A DNA stretch of 5,234 nt from Betaproteobacteria bacterium (lineage in GTDB: Bacteria; Pseudomonadota; Gammaproteobacteria; Burkholderiales; SG8-39), in assembly GCA_016867955.1 (NCBI GenBank), contig VGIE01000197.1, positions 1 to 5,234 on the forward strand, given 5' to 3'. A program made the position numbers and the translations under genes. The notes below the pieces were generated by a model. That model made no database searches. It saw only the letters and a list, made by a program, of their open reading frames with translations, and was not told the origin of the DNA. This document shows, one piece after another, positions 1 to 5,234 of the stretch (within the stretch, counting starts at the first letter, position 1; each line of letters starts with the position of its first letter).

Positions 1-263
1 GGCGCCGCGGCCAGCCCGAAGAAGATGGTCGTGAAGTAATGCAGCGACTGCATGATGCCGACTTGGGCGGCCGGCAGGCCTAAGTCGCGCGCCGCCACGG
101 GCGCCAGCACGCCGGGGAGCGCGGTGGCCATGGTGCACAGGGCATGCAGCCCCGCCGTGACCAGCACGGCGATGGCAGCGGACCTTACCGTTGGCTGGGG
201 GCTTGCCGGGGCGGCCGCAGCCGCGGGTACGCCGGACGCAGCGGTGGCCGGCCGCTCACTCAA
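1..263 (-). CDS. MFS transporter, N-terminal part (cut by window edge)
   Basis: The minus frame running off the left edge encodes about 87 residues of a membrane permease. Residues 1-27 are an Ala/Pro-rich cytoplasmic leader. Residues about 28-50 form a first transmembrane helix (AAIAVLVTAGLHALCTMATA). Then comes a loop, APVAARDLGLPAAQVG, and a second helix starting SLHYFTTIFFGLAAA. The helix / 'A-x-DLG-x-x-x-x-x-VG' / helix pattern is typical of TM1-loop-TM2 in drug- and metabolite-type major facilitator transporters. Substrate cannot be told from this part. I place the start at TTG 263-261 because no ATG or GTG lies upstream in frame, and the only in-frame ATG (131-129) is inside TM1. The start overlaps the stop of the preceding minus gene by 8 nt, so the two are probably co-transcribed and translationally coupled. 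Family assignment is fairly sure; the exact start is less so. Confidence 0.72.
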   Translation of the reverse strand, partial: MSERPATAASGVPAAAAAPASPQPTVRSAAIAVLVTAGLHALCTMATALPGVLAPVAARDLGLPAAQVGIMQSLHYFTTIFFGLAAA

Positions 264-430
264 TCTCGACCGTTCCCGAGGCCGTCACCGTGACCTGGCT
301 CATGCCGCCCTCGAACTGCGGCGCGACGACCTCGGCCGCCTGCGCCGAGGCCAGGGTGCGGGCCATGATCGGCCGCGGCGGCACGAAGCCGCCGGTGTTG
401 ATGGCCAGCCGCCGCAGGCGATAGCCCTTG
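256..430 (-). pseudogene. Remnant of a SIMPL/DUF541 (YggE-like) gene, 3' end only
   Basis: This is the 3' end of the frame above, treated as a gene relic. About 56 residues survive. The 'NTGGFVPPRPIMAR' stretch lines up, from memory, with the NYQPSP-M-x-R region of E. coli YggE. The final strand GMSQVTVTASGTVEIE corresponds to the last beta-strand of SIMPL domains. Full SIMPL proteins are about 230-250 residues, exported to the periplasm, and linked to oxidative-stress defence in E. coli. Here the signal peptide and about three quarters of the domain are gone. The stop codon and its overlap with the downstream MFS start are intact, as expected if the 5' portion was replaced. The junction lies near 427-450 but cannot be set to the base without relatives. 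Confidence 0.55.
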
Positions 431-1242
431 CCCTCCGCGCGGCGGCTGAGCTCGTTGTCGAGCGTGTAGCGTCCCGACTGGCCGGCGATGTGCACCTGGT
501 TGCTCGACTCGCCGATGGACACGCCACCGCGCAGGTCCATGCTGCCATTGTCGAAGGTGTCCTGCGTGAAATTCATGCGCTGGCGGAAGTCCGCGCCTGC
601 GAACACGCCGAGGTCCGGGCGGAACTGGTAGCCGAAGTCCACCCCCGCACCCAGCGCCTTGAAGCTGTCGCCGCGCTTGAGGTTGGTCGGGTTGAGCGTG
701 AAGGTGAGGCCGCCCAGCGCCGGCACCGCGATGGTCGACTGCGAACCGGAGTTGTTGACATTGGTGTCGTTGCCGATCTGCAATTCCACGTAAGCACGCA
801 GCGAGCGCTTCTTGGCGCGCTCGATGCGGTCGATGGCATCCAGGTATTGCGTGATCACCGCCTGCGCCTGCGCCGGCGGATTCAAGTCCCGGACAGCGAG
901 GAATTCCAGCTTGGCCCGGTCGGCATCGCCGAGCTGGAAGTAGGCGCGGGCCATGTCCAGGCGCGCACCGGCGAAGTTGGGATTGACGGCGAGCACGCGC
1001 TCGAAGGCCAGCGTCGCCCTGTCGGATTTGCCCGAATCCAGCGCCGCCACCGCCAGCACGTAGTCGAAATCGACCACGCCGGCATACTTGTCCTCGAAGG
1101 GCAGCAGGTAGGCGTAGTCAAATCTTACAGCAAGCCGCCACCCGCGACAACACGGAGGCACAATGCAGACCCTCTGGAGACAGATAGTTGTAAGCTGCTC
1201 TTGCATTTTTGCAACACTTATCCAGGGTCGGGAATCCGTCAT
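256..1242 (-). CDS. Chimeric protein: TPR / outer-membrane barrel fragment fused to SIMPL (DUF541) C-terminus
   Basis: This 328-residue frame joins parts of two unrelated families. Residues about 42-135 are TPR-like helices (AYLLPFEDKYAG, ATLAFERVLAVNPNFAGARL, RAYFQLGDADRAKLEF). From about 149 the first strands of an outer-membrane barrel follow: VELQIGNDTNVNNS resembles the 'G-x-D-[ST]-N-V-N' opening strand of TPR-plus-barrel (DUF560/Slam-like) proteins. Alternating strands then run to about residue 265. After roughly residue 270 the sequence switches to GYRLRRLAINTGGFVPPRP ... GGMSQVTVTASGTVEIE, which matches the C-terminal end of SIMPL/DUF541 proteins such as YggE. Most of the barrel is therefore missing, and so is the SIMPL core. 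Residues 1-41 are Cys-rich with no signal peptide, so export is doubtful. ATG 1242 has no Shine-Dalgarno. GTG 1161 (residue 28) has GAGGG at 1170-1174, 8 nt upstream, and may be the true start. The product is probably non-functional or newly fused. Confidence 0.6.
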   Translation of the reverse strand: MTDSRPWISVAKMQEQLTTICLQRVCIVPPCCRGWRLAVRFDYAYLLPFEDKYAGVVDFDYVLAVAALDSGKSDRATLAFERVLAVNPNFAGARLDMARAYFQLGDADRAKLEFLAVRDLNPPAQAQAVITQYLDAIDRIERAKKRSLRAYVELQIGNDTNVNNSGSQSTIAVPALGGLTFTLNPTNLKRGDSFKALGAGVDFGYQFRPDLGVFAGADFRQRMNFTQDTFDNGSMDLRGGVSIGESSNQVHIAGQSGRYTLDNELSRRAEGKGYRLRRLAINTGGFVPPRPIMARTLASAQAAEVVAPQFEGGMSQVTVTASGTVEIE

Positions 1243-1291
1243 CGGCGCCGGGGCCGCTGGGTTGCCCCTCGAACAGCGAAGAATTGCATAG
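1163..1291 (+). CDS. Possible small ORF / leader peptide (42 aa) upstream of the DUF2520 gene
   Basis: An ATG at 1163 is preceded by GGAGG (1154-1158) at 4 nt, the strongest Shine-Dalgarno match on this strand in the region. The frame runs 42 codons to TAG at 1289-1291, only 4 nt before the ATG of the DUF2520 gene, so the two could be translationally coupled. The peptide starts MQTLWRQ, continues with a hydrophobic run IVVSCSCIFATLI, and ends QGRESVIGAGAAGLPLEQRR. The first half resembles a short signal or membrane segment. VIGAGAAGL resembles a dinucleotide-binding glycine loop. It may be a leader peptide, a small membrane protein, the start of a gene whose remainder was deleted, or chance. 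It overlaps the 5' end of the minus-strand chimera. I do not recognise a family. Confidence 0.33.
   Translation: MQTLWRQIVVSCSCIFATLIQGRESVIGAGAAGLPLEQRRIA
1201..1214. promoter_or_regulatory. AT-rich palindrome in divergent intergenic region (possible operator)
   Basis: TTGCA-TTTT-TGCAA is a perfect 5-bp-arm inverted repeat between the divergent gene starts, in the most AT-rich part of the window (28 G/C among bases 1181-1240). Its position would suit a regulator binding site for the plus-strand DUF2520 gene. It also contains TTGCAA, a possible weak -35 on the minus strand, paired with TACAAC (minus strand, 1192-1187) at 16 nt spacing. Neither box is close to consensus, and short AT palindromes arise easily by chance. 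Confidence 0.22.
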
Positions 1292-1295
1292 ATTA

Positions 1296-2183
1296 ATGGA
1301 AGAAAACGCTGGGTCCACCGCGATTGCGTTCATCGGCGCCGGTCGCCTTGCCACCGGCTTGGCACTGGCCATGCACGCGGCTGGCGCGCCGGTGCAGGCC
1401 GTGGCAAGCCGCAGTCCGGCGTCCGCACGCGCCCTGGCTGAGCGCATTCCCGGCTGCATTGCCTGCAGCCCGAAGCAGGCGGTGGAGAACGCGGGCCTGG
1501 TCTTTCTCAGCGTTCCCGACGACGCGATCGCCGGTGTGGCCGGCAGTCTCGCCTGGACACCCGGTCAGGCGGTCGTGCACTGCAGTGGCGCCACCGAGAT
1601 CTCCGCGCTCGCGGACGCGGCCGGCGCCGGGGCCGCGACCGGCGGCTTCCACCCGCTGCAGACCTTCACCGATCCCGTGGTGGCGCTGTCCAACCTGCCC
1701 GGCTGCAGCGTGGCCATCGAGGCGGCCGAACCGCTGTTCTCGCGCCTGACGGCGCTGACCGAGGCCATCGGCTGCCGGCCCTTCGCACTGCCCCCCGGCG
1801 CGCGCGCCCGCTATCACGCCACCGGCAGCTACGCGGCACAGTTCGTCAACGCGCTGCTGCTCGAGGCAAGTGCGGTGTGGGAGTCCTTCGGCATGGACCG
1901 CGCCGCGGCCGTGCGGGCGTTGCTGCCCCTGCTCAAGGGCACCGTCGCCGCCATCGAGCATGGCGGGCTCGTGCACGGACTCGCCGGGCCGGTGTCGCGG
2001 GGTGACGCCGGGACGGTGCGACGCCAGCTCGAGGGCATCGCGACGCTCGGGGCGGACCATCTGGCGCTGTTCCGGGAACTCACGCGCCTGACGCTGCCGC
2101 TCGCCATCGAACGCGGCACCCTCACCCCATCGCAGGTCGCGAGCCTGCGGGCGCTGCTCGACACACGAACACAACAACCCTGA
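1296..2183 (+). CDS. Rossmann-like / DUF2520 domain protein, putative NAD(P)-dependent oxidoreductase
   Basis: The 295-residue product has a normal length for the DUF2520 family. An N-terminal Rossmann fold starts at residue 9 with AIAFIGAGRLATGLALAM, the glycine-rich dinucleotide loop. It continues through ENAGLVFLSVPDDAIA (64-79) and VVHCSGAT (93-100). The family hallmark GGFHPLQTF lies at 116-124. The C-terminal helical DUF2520 half carries YHATGSYAAQFVNALL (173-188) and GPVSRGD (231-237), both strongly conserved in the family. The fold is like that of 6-phosphogluconate or ketopantoate reductases. I recall Francisella PanG, a ketopantoate reductase, as a relative, but the substrate here cannot be assigned. 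ATG 1296 is chosen because homology begins about 10 residues in. Its Shine-Dalgarno is weak (GAAGAA, 1278-1283), which fits coupling to the small upstream ORF. An in-frame TTG at 1284 and a longer frame from TTG 1209 are less likely starts. No clear sigma-70 promoter was found. Confidence 0.9.
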   Translation: MEENAGSTAIAFIGAGRLATGLALAMHAAGAPVQAVASRSPASARALAERIPGCIACSPKQAVENAGLVFLSVPDDAIAGVAGSLAWTPGQAVVHCSGATEISALADAAGAGAATGGFHPLQTFTDPVVALSNLPGCSVAIEAAEPLFSRLTALTEAIGCRPFALPPGARARYHATGSYAAQFVNALLLEASAVWESFGMDRAAAVRALLPLLKGTVAAIEHGGLVHGLAGPVSRGDAGTVRRQLEGIATLGADHLALFRELTRLTLPLAIERGTLTPSQVASLRALLDTRTQQP

Positions 2184-2188
2184 CGTGG

Positions 2189-2216
2189 AGCGGCCGGGCC
2201 GGCGGAGCCGCTTGTT
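2189..2216 (+). terminator. Weak candidate terminator after the DUF2520 gene
   Basis: AGCGGC (2189-2194) pairs with GCCGCT (2207-2212), giving a 6-bp GC stem with a 12-nt loop that starts 5 nt after the stop codon. The following bases, TGTTCT, form only a poor U-tract. It may stop the plus-strand transcript, but it is far from a textbook intrinsic terminator. The rest of the convergent gap (2217-2313) holds a second inverted repeat, GCGCGGC/GCCGCGC (2277-2283 and 2300-2306), with no T-run on either side. I saw no gene in this gap. Confidence 0.25.
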
Positions 2217-2313
2217 CTACCGGGGTGCGGTCAGCTCCCCACCTCGCGCAGCAGGAAACGGAGCGGGCCGGCAGCAGCGCGGCTGGGCATGCGGAGCAGG
2301 CCGCGCGGTCACA

Positions 2314-2931
2314 CTACGCTTCGAGAATGCGCACCAGCTGCGCGAGCGAGGTGATCTCAAGCTTCATCATGATACGGCTGCGATAGCCTTCCACGGTCCG
2401 CACGCTCAGCGCGAGCTGCTCGGCGATGCCGCGCGTCGAGCCCCCGTTGGCCAGCAGGCCGGCGATCTCGCGCTCGCGCCGGGTCAGCCGTGACACCAGG
2501 TCCAGCGCCGAGCGCTTCTGCGCCAACGTGCGGCGGCGCTCGTCGTCCACGGCCAGCGCCTCGAGCACGCTGTCGATCAGCACCTGATCCTCGATCGGCT
2601 TCTCGAGAAAGTCGAAGGCGCCCTGGCGCATCGCGCGCACGGCCATGCCCACGTCGCCATGCCCGGTCATGAAGATTAGCGGGATGCCCGAGCCCTCCTC
2701 GGACAGCCGGCGCTGCACCTCGATGCCGCTCATCTCGGGCATGCGCACGTCGAGCAGGATGCAGCCGGCATCCTCCAGCCCGGCATTCAGGAATGACGAC
2801 GGACTGTCGAAGGCCACCGTATCGATACCGACCGACTTGAGCAGCATGCCGACCGACTGCCGGATGCCGGCATCGTCATCGACGATGAATACCGCGCGCG
2901 CCGGCTTGCCGGTCATGAGCGCGTCACGCAT
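2314..2931 (-). CDS. Two-component response regulator, FixJ/NarL type (REC + LuxR HTH)
   Basis: The 205-residue cytoplasmic transcription factor has a receiver domain at about 13-125. Its acidic pocket is DDD (18-20), the phospho-acceptor is D61 in CILLDVRMPEMSG, the switch residue is T89 in FMTGHGD, and the conserved lysine is K111 in FLEKP. A linker helix (124-145) leads to a LuxR/GerE helix-turn-helix at about 147-205 (LTRREREIAGLLANG, STRGIAEQLALSVRTVEGYR). The layout and LDVRMP/MTGHGD spelling are typical of the FixJ/TtrR group. ATG 2931 is preceded by AAGGAG at 2935-2940 (3 nt spacing) and overlaps the kinase stop by 8 nt. A second ATG at 2916 is possible but has no ribosome site. The longer frame upstream is only the kinase gene read in another frame. 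It is expected to be phosphorylated by the adjacent kinase; target genes are not visible. Confidence 0.93.
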   Translation of the reverse strand: MRDALMTGKPARAVFIVDDDAGIRQSVGMLLKSVGIDTVAFDSPSSFLNAGLEDAGCILLDVRMPEMSGIEVQRRLSEEGSGIPLIFMTGHGDVGMAVRAMRQGAFDFLEKPIEDQVLIDSVLEALAVDDERRRTLAQKRSALDLVSRLTRREREIAGLLANGGSTRGIAEQLALSVRTVEGYRSRIMMKLEITSLAQLVRILEA

Positions 2932-5179
2932 TGGCTCCTTGCTGGGCTGCAAGGGTGAACCAGAAGACCGTTCGCCTGTCGCCAGCAGTGTCTGCATTGA
3001 TTTCCTCCCCATGCGCCTGGATGATGGACCGGCACACCGCCAGTCCCATCCCCACGCCATCCAGCTTGGTTGTGAAATAGGGCTCGAACATCTGGGTTCG
3101 CGCCACCTCGGCGATGCCGCCGCCGGTGTCCGTCACTTCGACGCGGACCTTGCCGGCGACCGGCCTGCCATCGACAGGGCTTCCGGCCACATGAAACGCG
3201 CGCACCGTGATCTCGCGTATGCGCGAGCGGGCCACCGCGTCCATGGCATTGTTGAGCAGATTGAGCACCACCTGGACGAGGAGCGTAGCGTCCCCGGACA
3301 CATCCGGCAAGTCCCTGTCTATGTCGACATTGAGCTGGACCTTCTCGCGGCTCCTGCGTGTCGAGACTATATCGACTGCGTGCTTGACGACATCTTCGAT
3401 GCGTATCCACGAGCGCGCGATGCGGCGGCCGCCGACCAGCTCGCGGAACTTGCGCACGATGTCCGAAGCAAGCAGCGCATGCGCCGCCGTGGCACGCATC
3501 GCCTCGCGGACGTCGGGGTCGATGCGCTCGTCCGACTCGACCATGCGCAGGCAGGCCTGGTTGTAGGTCACCACCGCCGCCAGCGGCTGGTTGAGCTCAT
3601 GGGCAAGGCCGACCATGGCCTGGCCGACGCTCTCGGCCTGCGTCGCGCCGATCAGGCGGCTCTGCAGCAGTCGCAATTCCTCTTCCAGCGCGACGCGACG
3701 CGACACGTCGCGATCGAAGCCGCGCAGTCCTGCCGCCACGCCGGCCGGGTTGCGGATGGGCACCGAGCTGCTCTCGAGCGTGATGCGTTTGCCCGAACGG
3801 TGCCGGGCGATTCGAAGCTTCACGCCGGCAACCAGCCAACCCGCGTCGCCGGCGCCCCAGATCAGCTCCCCGCGCGTGCCGACGATGTCCTCGGGGGCAT
3901 AGCCGAACAGCGCCGCGCAGCTCGGGCTGCTGTAGGTGTAGACACCATGGCGGTCGGTTTCCCACACCCAGTCGGGCGTGGTTTCCACGAGGTCGCGAAA
4001 GCGCTGCTCCCCCGCCTGCAACTCGCCGGCAAGGCGCCGCTGCATTTCGCCCGCCTCACGGCGCCGCCTGAGCAGGCCGAAGGTTCCCAGCGAGCCGACG
4101 AAGACCAGCGCAGAACCGAAGATGCCGATCACCACCGGCCACTCCGAATCCGCGGCGAACAGGCTGTCTTCCGTCGCGGACACCGACAGCTCGAGCGATT
4201 CACCCGCGAAATCCAGCCTCAACGTCGAAAAACGCGAAGCCGGCGCACCCTTCGTGCCAGAGGCGCCAGCGGTGCCCGTTGCGCCCGAGGCATCGCTGGT
4301 AGCGACGGAACCGGCGGCATCCGTGGCGCCGGCGACGACCGACGAGCGCGCCCCTTCCCGGGCGCTCCAGCCTCCAAGCGTCCCGCTGGTTGCCCGGCGC
4401 AGGAACATCGAGTAGTAGCCCGGGGGCGCCTGCAGGCTGCCGACGCGCTGCAGGATGGCGGGAAAGTCCAGCCAGACGACGATCCAGCAGCCGACCTTGC
4501 CGTCGGCCGCCAGCACGGGCACGATCAGCGCCGGGGTCGGTGCCGCCAGCGCGTCGAACTCCGGCAGGCGCTTCAAGGCCGGCACCTGCTCGACGGAAGG
4601 CCGGGCATCCAGCGCCGCAAAGGCCGGGCTGTCCCCGAGGTTGATCCTGTCGAGCAAAGTCTCGGTTGTATTGCCCATGCTGTAGACGACCGCATACGGA
4701 CGCTGTACGGCGGGCGCGCCCGGCCGGTGCAGATCCACCGCCCCCGGTCTGCCCGTCGTTGCAAGGATCATCGGGCCGACGCCGGCATAGATCTGCCGCT
4801 GTCGCGACCCGCGGAAAAGCCCGTCCATCTGCACCTTGCTCAGTTCGGGCGACACGGCCAGCACGTTGCGCCAGCGCTCCAACAGCTCGACGTGTTCGGA
4901 GAATGCGCCGCGCACCCCGTTGCCGAGCCGCTCGACCGCCATGGCGAAAGCTGCCGCGCGTTCACGCTCGGCCTCCGCCGATGAGATCCGAACGCCCACC
5001 GCCGTCAGCAGCGCCAGCACAATGGCCACCGTCAGAGTGATGTAAAGGTCCCGCGGCGGGACGCGGCCCAAGGAAAGCGGCGGCGCGGCGGATGCAGCGT
5101 GCGAACGCGGCCCGCCTCCATCGGAAATCTTGGCGGGACGCGAATCGCCCGTATCGGCAGGCATTGACGCTGGTTGCAC
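2924..5179 (-). CDS. Membrane sensor histidine kinase: CHASE-like sensor, PAS, HisKA, HATPase
   Basis: The 751-residue inner-membrane kinase has these parts in order. TM1 is at about 46-64. A periplasmic CHASE-like sensor spans about 75-345 (YAGVGPMI, PYAVVYSMGNTTETLL, FPAIL). TM2 is at about 347-370, followed by Arg-rich RRRRE. A coiled linker leads to a PAS domain at about 393-495 (RFRDLVETTPDWVWETD). HisKA carries phospho-acceptor H527 in GLAHELNQPLAAV. The HATPase domain has the N box (NLLNNAMDAV, 640-649), G1 (DTGGGI, 684-689), F box (MFEPYFTTK) and G2 (GVGMGL, 708-713). All catalytic boxes are intact. The H-box spelling is that of the FixL/TodS-like HPK4 group, but I see no FixL-like haem-binding motif in PAS. 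Residues about 275-313 are an Ala/Gly/Ser/Thr-rich stretch. GTG 5179 is chosen because AGGAA lies 5 nt upstream; ATG 5164 lacks one. It is the first gene of the operon with the regulator. The ligand is unknown. Confidence 0.93.
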   Translation of the reverse strand: MQPASMPADTGDSRPAKISDGGGPRSHAASAAPPLSLGRVPPRDLYITLTVAIVLALLTAVGVRISSAEAERERAAAFAMAVERLGNGVRGAFSEHVELLERWRNVLAVSPELSKVQMDGLFRGSRQRQIYAGVGPMILATTGRPGAVDLHRPGAPAVQRPYAVVYSMGNTTETLLDRINLGDSPAFAALDARPSVEQVPALKRLPEFDALAAPTPALIVPVLAADGKVGCWIVVWLDFPAILQRVGSLQAPPGYYSMFLRRATSGTLGGWSAREGARSSVVAGATDAAGSVATSDASGATGTAGASGTKGAPASRFSTLRLDFAGESLELSVSATEDSLFAADSEWPVVIGIFGSALVFVGSLGTFGLLRRRREAGEMQRRLAGELQAGEQRFRDLVETTPDWVWETDRHGVYTYSSPSCAALFGYAPEDIVGTRGELIWGAGDAGWLVAGVKLRIARHRSGKRITLESSSVPIRNPAGVAAGLRGFDRDVSRRVALEEELRLLQSRLIGATQAESVGQAMVGLAHELNQPLAAVVTYNQACLRMVESDERIDPDVREAMRATAAHALLASDIVRKFRELVGGRRIARSWIRIEDVVKHAVDIVSTRRSREKVQLNVDIDRDLPDVSGDATLLVQVVLNLLNNAMDAVARSRIREITVRAFHVAGSPVDGRPVAGKVRVEVTDTGGGIAEVARTQMFEPYFTTKLDGVGMGLAVCRSIIQAHGEEINADTAGDRRTVFWFTLAAQQGANA

Positions 5180-5184
5180 GGCGA

Positions 5185-5189
5185 TTCCT
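5185..5189 (-). promoter_or_regulatory. Ribosome binding site that decides the GTG start of the kinase
   Basis: On the minus strand, AGGAA (5189 to 5185) sits 5 nt before GTG 5179-5177. The alternative ATG at 5164-5162 has no purine-rich sequence at a suitable distance. This favours the GTG start, which adds five residues (MQPAS). Confidence 0.55.
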
Positions 5190-5208
5190 GAACAGGCGGA
5201 GTACGGAC

Positions 5209-5217
5209 ATTATCCCA
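5209..5217 (-). promoter_or_regulatory. Extended -10 promoter for the kinase-regulator operon
   Basis: On the minus strand, TGG-GATAAT (5217 to 5209) matches the extended -10 pattern TGnTATAAT with one mismatch in the hexamer. Transcription would start near 5202, leaving a leader of about 22 nt that contains the AGGAA ribosome site. The -35 position falls at or beyond the window edge and cannot be judged. An extended -10 can work with a poor -35. Confidence 0.45.
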
Positions 5218-5220
5218 TCA

Positions 5221-5234
5221 GTCGTCGCGATGAC
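5221..5234. promoter_or_regulatory. Imperfect palindrome over the -35 region (possible operator)
   Basis: GTCGTCGCGATGAC is a 14-bp near-perfect palindrome with a TCGCGA core; only one base pair, 5224/5231, fails. It occupies about -20 to -33 relative to the predicted kinase start point, where a bound regulator would block or aid polymerase. The window ends exactly at its edge, so longer symmetry cannot be tested. A CG-rich palindrome is moderately likely by chance at this GC content. The ATG inside it (5230) could also begin a divergent plus-strand gene. Confidence 0.25.

Noticed and set aside
1125..1195. CTTACA ... TGTAAG as terminal inverted repeats of a small mobile element at the junction
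   Set aside because: The match is only 6 bp, with no flanking target duplication and no similarity to an element I know.
52..1296. 414-codon plus-strand open frame opposite the MFS start and chimera
   Set aside because: The composition (Arg, His, Ala, Val) is that of an antisense shadow. It has no domain and crosses two genes supported on the minus strand.
1293..2177. 294-codon minus-strand frame opposite the DUF2520 gene
   Set aside because: It has Arg/Gly/Gln-rich shadow composition and no motifs, whereas the plus strand shows all the DUF2520 hallmarks.
2277..2306. Inverted repeat GCGCGGC/GCCGCGC as a terminator for the regulator gene
   Set aside because: It has a 16-nt loop and no T-run on either strand. 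CG-rich 7-mers pair easily by chance here.
3682..4003. FixL-like oxygen-sensing haem PAS in the kinase
   Set aside because: The PAS domain (residues about 393-499) lacks the conserved haem-ligand histidine and arginine pattern of FixL, despite the FixL-like H-box and FixJ-like partner.
2645..4984. 779-codon plus-strand open frame opposite the histidine kinase
   Set aside because: It is antisense to a kinase with every catalytic box intact. Its product is Arg/His/Ala/Asp-rich with no recognisable domain, as expected from the complement of a high-GC gene.

Overview
The window is GC-rich throughout, with G or C at most third codon positions and dense coding. The mix of families suggests a high-GC proteobacterium, probably beta (Burkholderiales-like). 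These are a CHASE/PAS histidine kinase with a FixJ-type regulator, a DUF2520 Rossmann protein, a SIMPL-domain remnant and an MFS permease. The taxonomic guess is inference only; no rRNA or other marker gene is present.

Layout. (1) 1-263, minus strand: the first ~87 codons of an MFS transporter, cut by the window edge. (2) 256-1242, minus: a chimeric reading frame. Its body is a TPR segment followed by the first strands of an outer-membrane beta-barrel. Its last ~56 residues are instead the C-terminus of a SIMPL/DUF541 (YggE-like) protein. The TPR part also lacks a signal peptide. (3) about 1122-1295: an AT-richer divergent region with a 5-bp-arm palindrome, a 42-codon ORF with a strong ribosome binding site, and a 13-bp sequence repeated inside the next gene. 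(4) 1296-2183, plus: a complete DUF2520/Rossmann-like NAD(P)-binding protein. (5) 2184-2313: a convergent intergenic gap with one weak hairpin. (6) 2314-2931 and 2924-5179, minus: a two-component operon, kinase first and regulator second, overlapping by 8 nt. An extended -10 promoter and an imperfect palindrome lie upstream of the kinase at the right edge.

How it fits together. The kinase and regulator form a self-contained sensory pair: periplasmic CHASE-like sensor, PAS, HisKA/HATPase, then a REC-LuxR regulator. No target gene is visible here. The DUF2520 gene looks like ordinary housekeeping metabolism. The left third looks rearranged: the SIMPL-MFS gene pair seems to have lost the 5' part of its SIMPL gene, with a fragment of an unrelated TPR/barrel gene joined in frame. 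This fusion and the mosaic junction zone beside it are the unusual part of the window. I found no CRISPR array, RNA gene, intact mobile element or clear new defence system.
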